Below, in pieces: positions 1-6,566 of a stretch of 23,017 nucleotides of DNA (positions are counted from its first letter, which is position 1; every line of letters begins with the position of its first letter). The position numbers were made by a program, and so were the translations under genes. The stretch is taken from positions 1 through 23,017 of the forward strand of contig CAZQER010000017.1 of the NCBI GenBank assembly GCA_964592095.1, read 5' to 3'. Origin of the DNA: EX4484-2 sp964592095. Lineage in GTDB: Archaea; Altiarchaeota; Altiarchaeia; IMC4; QMZM01. A model generated the notes under the pieces. It was given only the letters and a program-made list of their open reading frames with translations, did no database searches and was not told the origin of the DNA.

Positions 1-153
1 ATCATCAAGCCTTTAGAAAAGGCTTGACTCAAAATGGTTCGGAGGGGTTGGTAAGAATTTGTCTGACAGTAGGTTGTTTGGAACTTTAATATTTTGATAC
101 CCTTTCTGTGGGAGGTCATAAAGGGAATAAAATTTTATAATTTATATAAAATT
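1..153. other. Left edge: hairpins, no assignable gene
   Basis: There is a perfect 8-bp hairpin at 7-25 (AAGCCTTT, loop AGA, AAAGGCTT) and a longer-loop CCCTTT/AAAGGG pairing at 100-125. Two AT-rich palindromic runs at 127-160 lie just past the dtdA stop and could help end its transcript. Frame 3 is open from the edge to a TAA at 87-89, so up to 28 codons of a gene entering from the left are possible. I do not recognise that peptide. Confidence 0.3.
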
Positions 154-924
154 TTATATAATAACCAACTCCAAATCCGTTTCTTTTAAAAGTTTTATTA
201 TTCTGTCCTTTTCTTTTCCCATGCCCTTTTTCTCAGCAATGGCAATTGATGGTCTTGGAATTGTTTTTGAAATCATTTCCTCTATCATCTCACTGTCAAT
301 ATTTTCAAGATTATATTTTGGGCATATATGTCCTATGGCATATTCCTCAATTGCTGAAAACTTCCTGCAATAATGTCCTCCACCAAACGCAATTGCAGTA
401 GGAACATTTTCAGGTTCATTTTCTATAAGATCAAGTATAACTTCTGCAACAATCATACATGCATTCGTATCACTCCATTCCCTTTCAGTGCTTCCAACCT
501 CCACAAACATTATGGGAAACCTGAGTTCTGTAGGACCATGATGTGTGCATTCATAACTAACCTCATAATTAATACCTTTCTCTTCCCTCTTGAATTTTAA
601 CAGTTTTAATGCTTCTCTTAGATAGATTGCTGGTGCATATGCAAGTTCCCTTGTATTACCACCGGCACTGATATGAGAAAAATTCCCGGGAGAATGGCAG
701 GTAAGGGTTGGTATTCCAGATTTTGATGAGTGTCTTGAGGCAACAATACATATAATATCATTAATATTCCCAATATTCTCATTAATATCAAAATCTCTTT
801 CTTTTATATACAGTATATCTTTATCCAATCCAATAATATTTTTAATACCAAACCCCTTGAGAATTCTTGCTATATTACTCCCCGCCAAATCACTTTCTGA
901 ATAAAGAACTATCTTTTTATCCAT
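154..924 (-). CDS. dtdA: D-aminoacyl-tRNA deacylase, archaeal GEK1 type
   Basis: This enzyme hydrolyses D-amino acids from mischarged tRNA in the cytosol, so it is a translation proofreader. The 256-residue protein carries the family's conserved blocks: SRHSSKSGIPTLTCHSPGNF at about 63-82, THHGPTELRFP at 127-137, EVGSTEREW at 142-150 and AFGGGHYCRKF at 179-189, with the His residues expected for metal binding. The reading frame extends nine codons further upstream, but the family start and the overlap favour the ATG at 924, which gives a protein beginning MDKKIVLYSESDLAG. That start overlaps the end of thiI by 8 nt (ATGGATAA), so the two are probably translationally coupled in a tRNA-related operon. 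The family identification is firm; the exact start is likely. Confidence 0.93.
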   Translation of the reverse strand: MDKKIVLYSESDLAGSNIARILKGFGIKNIIGLDKDILYIKERDFDINENIGNINDIICIVASRHSSKSGIPTLTCHSPGNFSHISAGGNTRELAYAPAIYLREALKLLKFKREEKGINYEVSYECTHHGPTELRFPIMFVEVGSTEREWSDTNACMIVAEVILDLIENEPENVPTAIAFGGGHYCRKFSAIEEYAIGHICPKYNLENIDSEMIEEMISKTIPRPSIAIAEKKGMGKEKDRIIKLLKETDLELVII

Positions 925-2032
925 TTCTATGATTATCCATAAGTATATCAATTAATTTACCTACACCCATATTTTTTTCAATCCTCTCAATTTTTTCCAT
1001 ATCCGCCTTTGTTGCTGGTTTTTTTGGAGCAAATCTGCATTTTTTATCCTCGGCAATTCCATAAGTGGAGATATTCTTTGCAATTTTAACAATATCCTCT
1101 TTATCCATACCTACGAGAGGTCTATAGACGGGGATATTTATTGCACTATCCAAAATTTTTAAGTTATAAAGTGTTTGGCTTGCAACCTGTCCAACATTCT
1201 CTCCAGTAATAATCCCAAGTGCATTTTTATTCTCTGCAATCCTTTCTGCAACTCTGTACATAATTCTCTTGCAGATTATACATGTGTATTTATCAGCATT
1301 CTTATAAATTTTACTTAGTATCTTTTCATAAGGGATTAGAATGATTTCAATCCCGTGAACGGAAAAATCCTCTAATACTTTTACTATTCTTTTTATATCC
1401 TTACCATTTTCTCCAAAATGAAGTGCAATAATCTCACAGCCCCTTCTCATCATCATCCATGCTGCAACAGGTGAATCAATTCCTCCTGAGATAAGTGCTA
1501 TTAATTTTCCCTGTGTCTTGTATGGAAGTCCACCAAATCCATTAATCTTTTTGTGGAATATATATGCCTTATTGCCATATATCTCAACAAATATTTTTTT
1601 ATCCGGATTGTTTAAATCCACATAACATTCCATTCTATCCAAGATAAGACTCCCTAATCTTTCCTCAACATCTTTGCTTTTGAGTTTATAATCCTTACTT
1701 CTTTTTACTCTAACTGCAAAACTATTGCCTTTTTTTATCACCTTTTTTGCAAGTTTAATTACACAATCGGAGATGTTTTCCATATCAGATGCTGTTTCAA
1801 TGGCTGGACTTAACGATTTTATACCAAAAATCTGCCTTATTTTCTCTGCCAAGGTTTCGGCATCATCTGTCTTTATATAAATCCTATGTCTACCTTTTAT
1901 AATCTTAATCTTTCCATCAGTGCCCCCTAGTTTTAATCTAATATTGTCTATAAGCCTGTTTTCAAATTCCTTCTTTACATATTCACTCTTTAAAAAAATC
2001 TCTGAATACCTGATGATAATTACATTGTACAT
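917..2032 (-). CDS. thiI: tRNA 4-thiouridine synthase (THUMP + PP-loop)
   Basis: ThiI adenylates U8 of tRNA and replaces its oxygen with sulfur. The 371-residue protein has an N-terminal ferredoxin-like/THUMP region (about 1-170) and a PP-loop ATP pyrophosphatase domain with SGGIDSP at 182-188. There is no C-terminal rhodanese domain, as in most archaeal ThiI. A CxxC pair (C251, C254, in YTCIICKR) and a third cysteine C332 are present. The equivalent CxxC is known to be essential in Methanococcus ThiI and is linked to an Fe-S cluster, so sulfide rather than a rhodanese persulfide may be the sulfur source here (inference). It starts at an ATG 49 nt from the divergent Yip1-like gene and its stop overlaps dtdA. 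Confidence 0.95.
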   Translation of the reverse strand: MYNVIIIRYSEIFLKSEYVKKEFENRLIDNIRLKLGGTDGKIKIIKGRHRIYIKTDDAETLAEKIRQIFGIKSLSPAIETASDMENISDCVIKLAKKVIKKGNSFAVRVKRSKDYKLKSKDVEERLGSLILDRMECYVDLNNPDKKIFVEIYGNKAYIFHKKINGFGGLPYKTQGKLIALISGGIDSPVAAWMMMRRGCEIIALHFGENGKDIKRIVKVLEDFSVHGIEIILIPYEKILSKIYKNADKYTCIICKRIMYRVAERIAENKNALGIITGENVGQVASQTLYNLKILDSAINIPVYRPLVGMDKEDIVKIAKNISTYGIAEDKKCRFAPKKPATKADMEKIERIEKNMGVGKLIDILMDNHRNG

Positions 2033-2081
2033 TTTTTATTCAAGATGATTAATATTTATTAAAATTAATTAATATTCAAAA
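2033..2081. promoter_or_regulatory. Shared bidirectional TATA-like promoter
   Basis: Only 49 nt separate the divergent starts of thiI (ATG at 2032, minus) and the Yip1-like gene (ATG at 2082, plus). The single AT box in the middle, TTTATTAA (2055-2062), reads as AATAAATA on the other strand and sits about 24 nt from both start codons. That is the archaeal TATA-to-start distance, so both transcripts would be leaderless or nearly so. No SD motif is seen before either ATG. Confidence 0.45.
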
Positions 2082-2795
2082 ATGGTAACAGTAATAGATA
2101 TAAGAAAATTAAATTCTGGAATTAAATTATCTCTGATCGAGTTGATTAATATAATAGATCCAAGAAGGACGGAGAATTTTTTTGAAAATATGCGATTACA
2201 GGAACCTGCAGTTATACCGTTGGTTTTGTGGGGTTTGCTGTCTACATTTGTATGTATGCTCTTACCTCTTTTTATATATGATTATTTGCTATTAAATATC
2301 ATATTGATATTATTATTCTTGTTCACTATATGGCTTGGTAATTACATTACTGATTTTCTTCTATCTTCTGGCTATTTTACATATCTTGGATATTTTATTT
2401 CATGTGTATATGGAAAGGTTGATGACGTAACTGCAACCAAGGTTGGTTTTCTATACTTCTTTACAGGTATTTTTTTTGCAGTGTGTATGGCTTATATGGT
2501 TATAAGATTCAGTAATAGAGAGATAGAACTTGAGGAAAGTTTTTCATTTGTTGCTTACTCTGTAATACCTGCACTCCTCGGCGGTATTTTTGCAGCCTCC
2601 TCTTTAACCTATGTATTATGTTTTCTATTTGTAGCATATAGCGTCTATATTTTCTATATAGCAATAAAGGTTAGGGTAGGTTTTGAAAGGGCAGGTATAG
2701 TTATGATAACAACAATACTCTCAAGTGGGGCAATAACAATTATTGCTTTCAGACTTTTGGCTCTCCTTTTGGGTGTTCCTACATGGGCATTTTGA
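2082..2795 (+). CDS. Yip1-domain-like integral membrane protein
   Basis: The protein is 237 residues with about five or six hydrophobic segments (roughly 43-65, 67-90, 120-142, 153-170, 172-194, 205-232). A soluble N-terminus contains IDPRRTENFFENM, which resembles the start of archaeal Yip1/DUF1282 proteins, where a short amphipathic stretch precedes the membrane bundle. The role of these proteins in archaea is unknown. There are no catalytic motifs. It is monocistronic: divergent from thiI and followed by the minus-strand tRNA region. The family call is by general pattern, so moderate. Confidence 0.6.
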   Translation: MVTVIDIRKLNSGIKLSLIELINIIDPRRTENFFENMRLQEPAVIPLVLWGLLSTFVCMLLPLFIYDYLLLNIILILLFLFTIWLGNYITDFLLSSGYFTYLGYFISCVYGKVDDVTATKVGFLYFFTGIFFAVCMAYMVIRFSNREIELEESFSFVAYSVIPALLGGIFAASSLTYVLCFLFVAYSVYIFYIAIKVRVGFERAGIVMITTILSSGAITIIAFRLLALLLGVPTWAF

Positions 2796-2803
2796 TTTGT
2801 AAT

Positions 2804-2979
2804 TTCGCACATAAGGGGACAACCTACGGTTTTCCCCTTATCAACCCACTTTCCCTTCAGTTCTCCTTAGAGAAGGTTGCGGGGGACGAGGTTCGCACAT
2901 AAGGAGACAACCTACGGTTTTCCCCTTATCAACCCACTTTCCCTTCAGTTCTCCTTAGAGAAGGTTGCGGGGGACGAGG
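2804..2979. repeat. 88-bp tandem duplication at the tRNA 3' end
   Basis: Copies 2804-2891 and 2892-2979 are identical except at 2817 (G) versus 2905 (A). The copy next to the tRNA includes the last part of tRNA-Leu (T-stem 3' strand and acceptor 3' strand) plus about 70 nt of downstream flank. The outer copy therefore carries an orphan tRNA 3' tail. Read on the minus strand, each unit can form TTCTC/GAGAA (loop near 2862-2867 in copy 1) and a longer hairpin: AAGGGGA, AACC, GTA, GGTT, TCCCCTT. The stem is perfect in the outer copy and has one G-U pair in the inner copy. No ORF is present. Confidence 0.9.
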
Positions 2980-3089
2980 TTCGAACTCGCGTAGGCCTAT
3001 GCCACTAGGTCACTTCCCTATCGGTCAGTCTCTGTTACTGACCTAACAGATCCTAAGCCTAGCCCCTTTGACCACTCGGGCACCCCCGC
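2966..3089 (-). tRNA. tRNA-Leu(UAG) with intron
   Basis: On the minus strand the acceptor strand GCGGGGG (3089-3083) pairs with CCCCCGC ending at 2967, and discriminator A is 2966. The D arm is CCCGAGTGGTCAAAGGGG. The anticodon stem CTAGG (3062-3058) pairs with CCTAG (3009-3005), with loop CTTAGG before the intron and A38 after it; anticodon TAG is 3055-3053. A long class-II variable arm and a T arm (GCGAG TTCGAAC CTCGT) follow, which fits leucine. CCA is not encoded: the next bases are ACC. Mature length without the intron is 83 nt. Confidence 0.93.
3011..3051 (-). other. 41-nt tRNA intron at position 37/38
   Basis: The insertion splits the anticodon loop after G37, the canonical archaeal site. 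Folding gives the expected layout: anticodon stem, 3' bulge TG^A, short central helix CUU/AAG (fourth pair A-G mismatched), 5' bulge GG^A, then an intron helix capped by GGTCAG/CTGACC. This is a bulge-helix-bulge with a relaxed central helix, the substrate of the archaeal splicing endonuclease. The exact cut sites are inferred from position and bulge pattern. Confidence 0.8.
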
Positions 3090-3172
3090 AATTTTCAGAT
3101 AGCATCATAATATGAGTAGTTAATCCATAAAAGCTCTATAACTGTAAATCTCTTTTATTGCCCTATTGGGCA

Positions 3173-3180
3173 TTTATAAA
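3173..3180 (+). promoter_or_regulatory. TATA box of the DUF134-led operon
   Basis: TTTATAAA lies about 26 nt before the ATG at 3203, the normal archaeal TATA-to-transcription-start distance. The DUF134 mRNA is probably leaderless; no SD precedes that ATG, unlike the next gene. Confidence 0.45.
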
Positions 3181-3202
3181 CTTTAATGTCAATGTTTTAT
3201 CT

Positions 3203-3634
3203 ATGTCCAAAAAAGGAAGGCCTAAATGCCTGAGAGTTGTTAGAGATATTCCCGATATTGATTACTTTAAGCCAAGAGGGATTCCACTCAAGGATTTGGA
3301 ATCAGTAAGATTAAAGGTGGAGGAGTTGGAGGCAATAAGGCTTGTTGATTTTGAGGGACTTAAACAGAAGGATGCAGCAAATGAGATGGGTATATCAAGA
3401 CGCACATTAGCCAGAGAATTAAAAAGTGGTAGGATGAAAACAGCCGAGGCACTTATTAAAGGCAAGGCAATAGAGATCAAAGGTGGTCACTTTATTACAA
3501 AGAAAAGATCATTTATATGTAAGGATTGTGGATATGAATGGGTTGAGCCTTCAGGCACTGGAAGACCAAAAGAGTGCCCTGAATGTAAAAGCAATAACAT
3601 TCAAAGGAGGAGTGACTATGGAAAAAAGGAGTAA
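3203..3634 (+). CDS. DUF134-family HTH protein with C-terminal zinc ribbon
   Basis: The 143-residue protein belongs to the DUF134 family of presumed DNA-binding regulators. The conserved core is visible: RPKCLRVV near the N-terminus, GIPLKDLESVRLKVEELEAI at about 26-45, then a sigma-70 region-4-like helix-turn-helix (KQKDAANEMGISRRTLAREL, 54-73). A zinc ribbon is appended (C106-x2-C109 and C125-x2-C128); shorter family members lack it. The open frame reaches to 3158, but family alignment and the TATA distance favour the ATG at 3203. Its end overlaps the start of the Mrp gene by 17 nt. Relatives often sit beside NifX-type and MinD genes, so it may regulate this operon (inference). Confidence 0.88.
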   Translation: MSKKGRPKCLRVVRDIPDIDYFKPRGIPLKDLESVRLKVEELEAIRLVDFEGLKQKDAANEMGISRRTLARELKSGRMKTAEALIKGKAIEIKGGHFITKKRSFICKDCGYEWVEPSGTGRPKECPECKSNNIQRRSDYGKKE

Positions 3635-4436
3635 TTTTGATAAAATAGATTTAAAAGAACTTGTAAAGAAAAGAATGGGTAGGATTGATAAAAAGATAAT
3701 GGTGATGAGTGGTAAGGGAGGGGTGGGAAAAACAACAGTTGCTGTGAATCTTGCGTTTGCACTTCAGATGAATAATTTTAATGTAGGGATCTTGGACTCT
3801 GACTTTCATGGACCCAATGTTCCAAAAATGCTTGGTGTAGAGAAATCCAGACCCGATTCTACATCCAATACTATAATACCAATAAAAATTCCGGTTGGTT
3901 TAAATAGACAACTTGAGGTCATGTCAATTGGATTTCTCATAGAAAAGGATTTACCAGTTATATGGCGGGGTCCTTTAAAGATTACTGCTTTGCAACAATT
4001 TCTTGGTCAGGTTGAATGGGGAGATCTTGATTATCTTATAATAGATTTACCTCCAGGAACAGGAGATGAACCACTTTCCATTGCACAATTGATTCCAGAT
4101 ATTTACGGGTCAATTATAGTAACAACACCTCAGGATGTGGCATTATCAGATTCCAGAAGGGCAGTAAATTTCTCCAAAAAATTGAACATAAGGGTTTTGG
4201 GGATAATTGAGAATATGTCTGGTTTTGTATGTCCCAAATGTGGTGAGAGAATAGATTTATTTAAGACTGGTGGTGGTGAAAGGGCTGCAAAAGAACTTAA
4301 TGTTCCATTTCTCGGTAGAATTCCAATAGATCCTCAGATAGTAGAGGATAGCGATAATGGTAAACCCTTTATTTTATTCCATTCAGATTCCAATGCCTCC
4401 AAGTCATTTCATGATATTATAAATAGGATAAAATAA
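3618..4436 (+). CDS. Mrp/NBP35-family Fe-S cluster carrier ATPase
   Basis: This is a cytosolic P-loop ATPase of the ApbC/Nbp35 group, which carries [4Fe-4S] clusters to apo-proteins. In the 272-residue protein the deviant Walker A is GKGGVGKTT (32-40). Then come DSDFHGPNVP (60-69), the DLPPGTGDE signature (143-151) and CPKC (205-208), whose cysteines bridge the cluster in a dimer. The start is set by a strong SD, AAAGGAGG at 3603-3610, eight bases before the ATG. The frame is open further upstream, but only as overlap with the DUF134 gene. It probably loads clusters onto the ferredoxin-type and radical-SAM proteins encoded downstream (inference). Confidence 0.93.
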   Translation: MEKRSNFDKIDLKELVKKRMGRIDKKIMVMSGKGGVGKTTVAVNLAFALQMNNFNVGILDSDFHGPNVPKMLGVEKSRPDSTSNTIIPIKIPVGLNRQLEVMSIGFLIEKDLPVIWRGPLKITALQQFLGQVEWGDLDYLIIDLPPGTGDEPLSIAQLIPDIYGSIIVTTPQDVALSDSRRAVNFSKKLNIRVLGIIENMSGFVCPKCGERIDLFKTGGGERAAKELNVPFLGRIPIDPQIVEDSDNGKPFILFHSDSNASKSFHDIINRIK

Positions 4437-4464
4437 AATAGATAAAAAATCGAGGTATGATAAA

Positions 4465-4806
4465 ATGGGATATATGAAAGATAAATTACATGAGGCAGAA
4501 AAAACTATGGAGACTCTGGGTAAGGAATATCCCAGATTACAGGGACCGTTTGGTGTATTAAAGAGGCATACCGTTGAGGAGGATGGCGCATTAACAGCAA
4601 AAACAAAGAAGATGATTGCTTTGGCGGTTGCTCTTGCTGCTGGGTGTGATTATTGTATTGCTATTCATACGAAAGGGGCATTGGATGCTGGAGCAACAAA
4701 GGATGAACTGATTGAGGCGGGTTATGTAGCAGTATTAATGGCTGGTGGACCAGCACTTACATATATGAGTTCATTATTAAAAGCAATTGACGAATTCAGT
4801 AAATAA
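4465..4806 (+). CDS. AhpD-like carboxymuconolactone decarboxylase-fold protein
   Basis: The 113-residue protein has the all-helical AhpD/CMD fold signature: CDYCIAIHTKGALDAGAT, with C61-x2-C64 and H68. In AhpD this CxxC-x3-H is the redox-active, proton-relay centre that reduces a peroxiredoxin partner. No peroxiredoxin gene is nearby, so the substrate is unknown. A thiol-disulfide or peroxidase role is the plausible reading; a decarboxylase role is less likely because the CxxC is intact. An SD-like GAGGT precedes the ATG. It lies 28 nt after the Mrp gene, so it is probably in the same transcript. Confidence 0.85.
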   Translation: MGYMKDKLHEAEKTMETLGKEYPRLQGPFGVLKRHTVEEDGALTAKTKKMIALAVALAAGCDYCIAIHTKGALDAGATKDELIEAGYVAVLMAGGPALTYMSSLLKAIDEFSK

Positions 4807-4824
4807 TCAGTGAAATAATAGAAA

Positions 4825-4898
4825 TTATATAAGGCATTTTTATATTTGAAATTTATTATATTATTATAATATTGCTCATATGGGCAAAGAGGTGATAA
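4825..4898 (+). promoter_or_regulatory. Promoter and SD before the small-protein cluster
   Basis: The 93-nt space after the AhpD-like gene is AT-rich, with TTATATAA at 4825-4832 and another TATA-like run at 4852-4874. A clear SD, AGAGGTGAT (4888-4896), precedes the ATG at 4900. An internal promoter here would let 4900-8918 be expressed separately from 3203-4806. Which TATA element is used cannot be told. Confidence 0.4.
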
Positions 4899-4899
4899 A

Positions 4900-5208
4900 A
4901 TGCCATATGGAGGAAGGGGATATAGGTGGATGTATTATGCAACTGGTTTGCCAGGATGGATAAGATTTGGCTTTTCTCCTGGATGGGGAGGATTGCCACC
5001 AACAGCGAACTATCTGATACATAGTGGGCAACTGCCTCAATTTATGTCATTTCTACAGCAGAGAACAATCGGACTTAGTCCAATGCAGGGTATACAGCAA
5101 TTTCCACAGATGACAAAGGAGCAGGAATTAAAATTTTTGGAGCAGCAGGCAAGTATATTGGAACAGCAGTTGAATGAGATAAAGAAAAGAATAGATGAAT
5201 TAAAATGA
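4900..5208 (+). CDS. Small Gly/aromatic-rich protein with coiled-coil tail
   Basis: The 102-residue protein has two parts. The N-terminal half is rich in Gly, Tyr, Trp and Pro (MPYGGRGYRWMYYATGLPGW and on), resembling DUF5320-type proteins found beside NifX-like genes. The C-terminal part (about 72-102) is a Gln/Glu/Lys heptad-like coiled coil ending LEQQLNEIKKRIDELK. The same 16 residues end the next protein, encoded by an identical DNA stretch. The genes overlap by ATGA, so they are coupled and the two proteins may pair through the matching helices (inference). No known function. Confidence 0.75.
   Translation: MPYGGRGYRWMYYATGLPGWIRFGFSPGWGGLPPTANYLIHSGQLPQFMSFLQQRTIGLSPMQGIQQFPQMTKEQELKFLEQQASILEQQLNEIKKRIDELK
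5157..5205 (+). repeat. 49-nt direct repeat, copy 1 (coiled-coil tail)
   Basis: This is identical over 49 nt to 5726-5774. It encodes the C-terminal coiled coil of the 4900 gene in the same frame as in the following gene. Exact identity including synonymous positions implies recent copying or gene conversion rather than old homology. Confidence 0.95.
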
Positions 5209-5780
5209 AATTTTGTATAGCAACAACACAGGGTGGACTGGATGACCAAGTCTCTCCAGTATTTGGAAGATGTCCCACATTTACATTTGTTGATACTGAA
5301 GGTAAGGAAATCAAGAATGTTGAAGTAGTACAAAATGAGTTTGCTACAGCAATGGGTGGTGCAGGGATTCAGGCAGCTCAATTTGTTGTGAATAAGGGTG
5401 CAAATGTAGTTATTGCAGGAAACTACGGACCAAATGCATATCCGATTCTAACTCAGGCCAAGGTAGATATAGTCTCAGTTTATGGTATCAATGTAAAGGA
5501 TGCCATAATGAAATACATAGATGGAAATTTAAAACCAATCACTCAGCCAACAACTCCAATGTTTGGAGGCAGGGGTATGGGGATTGGTAGAGGCATGAGA
5601 CGAGGAGGTGGAGGTATGGGGATTGGTAGAGGCATGTGGGGAATTACAGGAATATCACCAAATACTACTGCAACGGCACAAACAAGGGAACAGGAGATTA
5701 ATATGTTAGAGAATTATATGAAGCAATTGGAACAGCAGTTGAATGAGATAAAGAAAAGAATAGATGAATTAAAAAAATAA
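5205..5780 (+). CDS. NifX/NifB-C-like (MTH1175) protein with Gly-rich linker and coiled coil
   Basis: Residues 1-112 form a dinitrogenase iron-molybdenum cofactor family domain (MKFCIATTQGGLDDQVSPVF at the start, VVIAGNYGPNAYPIL at 68-82). This RNase H-like fold binds metal-sulfur cofactors in NifX, NafY, the NifB C-terminal domain and the ORP protein. A Gly/Met/Arg-rich linker follows (120-148) with a 13-residue repeat. The protein ends in a coiled coil (about 163-191) identical at its end to that of the preceding protein. Usual relatives are about 110-130 residues, so the 191-residue form with linker and helix is extended. Its ATG overlaps the previous stop (ATGA). No nitrogenase genes are in the window, so nitrogen fixation is not implied. 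Confidence 0.88.
   Translation: MKFCIATTQGGLDDQVSPVFGRCPTFTFVDTEGKEIKNVEVVQNEFATAMGGAGIQAAQFVVNKGANVVIAGNYGPNAYPILTQAKVDIVSVYGINVKDAIMKYIDGNLKPITQPTTPMFGGRGMGIGRGMRRGGGGMGIGRGMWGITGISPNTTATAQTREQEINMLENYMKQLEQQLNEIKKRIDELKK
5574..5636 (+). repeat. 39-nt period tandem repeat in the Gly-rich linker
   Basis: The 24-nt block at 5574-5597 recurs exactly at 5613-5636. Together with the spacer this gives a 39-nt, 13-residue period encoding GMGIGRGM twice. It is a simple in-frame duplication in a low-complexity linker. Confidence 0.85.
5726..5774 (+). repeat. 49-nt direct repeat, copy 2 (coiled-coil tail)
   Basis: This is the identical partner of 5157-5205, in the 3' end of the NifX-like gene. Similarity stops abruptly at both edges: the preceding base differs (A against T), and the copies diverge after the run of A. 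Confidence 0.95.
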
Positions 5781-5794
5781 AGGAGGTAATAAAG

Positions 5795-5983
5795 ATGCCT
5801 GGATTTGATGGAACAGGACCATTGGGTTTAGGACCTCTTACTGGAGGAGGTTATGGATTTTGTCTACCGAGAATTTCATATCTACCATATAGAAATTCAA
5901 TAACAGGAAGATACTTCAGAGGTTACCTCAGAGGTCACAGGGGTAGAGGAATGAGAAGAGGTAGATTTAGAATTGTGAATTAA
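5795..5983 (+). CDS. DUF5320-like small Gly/Arg-rich protein
   Basis: The 62-residue basic protein begins MPGFDGTGPLGLGPLTGGG, the N-terminal motif (MPxxDGTGPxGxGP) typical of DUF5320 and related small proteins that accompany NifX-type and MinD-ferredoxin genes in anaerobes. The C-terminus is Arg/Gly-rich (RGYLRGHRGRGMRRGRFR), which suggests binding to an acidic surface or nucleic acid, but no function is known. A strong SD (AAAGGAGGTAAT) sits 5 nt before the ATG. It ends one base before the next gene, with which it shares the N-terminal motif. Confidence 0.8.
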   Translation: MPGFDGTGPLGLGPLTGGGYGFCLPRISYLPYRNSITGRYFRGYLRGHRGRGMRRGRFRIVN

Positions 5984-5984
5984 A

Positions 5985-6182
5985 ATGCCTAAAGGAGATG
6001 GAACAGGACCGCTTGGAAGGGGCCCTGGTGTAGGACCTGGTAGAGGAAGAGGTGCCAGGACTGGAGGTCCATGGAAGTGTGTATGCCCATCCTGTGGATA
6101 TGAGGAGGTACATGTCAGAGGTACCCCATGTGTACAGAAAACATGCCCCAAATGTGGTGTCAGACTGGTTGGTAAGTTTTAA
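5985..6182 (+). CDS. Small DUF5320-like protein fused to a zinc ribbon
   Basis: The 65-residue protein has the same start motif as its neighbour (MPKGDGTGPLGRGPG), a Gly/Arg stretch, then a zinc-ribbon-like domain with CVCPSCGY and CPKCG: C-x2-C pairs at about 34-37 and 55-58, plus C32 and C49. The even spacing suits one structural zinc; the extra cysteines could hold a metal-sulfur group (inference). Start and stop lie 1 nt from the flanking genes, so it is part of the operon. Confidence 0.8.
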   Translation: MPKGDGTGPLGRGPGVGPGRGRGARTGGPWKCVCPSCGYEEVHVRGTPCVQKTCPKCGVRLVGKF

Positions 6183-6183
6183 A

Positions 6184-6558
6184 ATGAGAATAGCAGTACC
6201 AACAATTGGAAACGGGGGTTTGGATGAAGCTGTAGGTGAACACTTCGGTAGAGTTCCAACATATACGATAATAGATGAAGAAACTGGCAGTGTTGAAATA
6301 ATACAAAATACAAGCCATCATATGGGTGGTTCAAGTTATCCACCAGAGATTTTATATAATGCCAATGTTGATATTATGCTCTGTTCTGGTCTTGGAGTAA
6401 GAGCTATTAGAATGTTTGAGGAGAGGGGCATCAGGGTTTATATAGGTGCTTCTGGAACAGTAAGGGACGCGATAGAGCAGTGGAGAAATGGAATGTTACA
6501 GGAAGCAACAGATGAAAATGCATGTAGAAGGCACACATTTAGGAGAGGTAAAAAATAA
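6184..6558 (+). CDS. NifX/MTH1175-like metal-cofactor protein
   Basis: The 124-residue protein is a near standard-length member of the dinitrogenase Fe-Mo cofactor family. It starts MRIAVPTIGNGGLDEAVGEHFGR and has the family's SHHMGG segment at about 44-49 and LCSGLGVRAIRMFEERGIRV at 66-85. ATDENAC near the C-terminus is typical of the archaeal MTH1175 group. The frame is open upstream, but that part overlaps the zinc-ribbon gene in another frame, so the ATG at 6184 is chosen. It is a second, compact paralogue of the 5205 protein; the two could form a heteromer or bind different cofactors. Confidence 0.9.
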   Translation: MRIAVPTIGNGGLDEAVGEHFGRVPTYTIIDEETGSVEIIQNTSHHMGGSSYPPEILYNANVDIMLCSGLGVRAIRMFEERGIRVYIGASGTVRDAIEQWRNGMLQEATDENACRRHTFRRGKK

Positions 6559-6566
6559 GATAGTTA

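Noticed and set aside
3..89. C-terminal tail of a transposase or other gene at the left edge
   Set aside because: Twenty-eight open codons without a recognisable motif are not enough for a call.
2804..2979. CRISPR array
   Set aside because: Two adjacent 88-bp copies with no spacers, overlapping the tRNA end.
5205..6558. Nitrogen-fixation (nif) cluster
   Set aside because: Only NifX-type cofactor-binding domains are present; no nitrogenase structural genes and no NifB radical-SAM domain. The MTH1175/ORP association explains them better.
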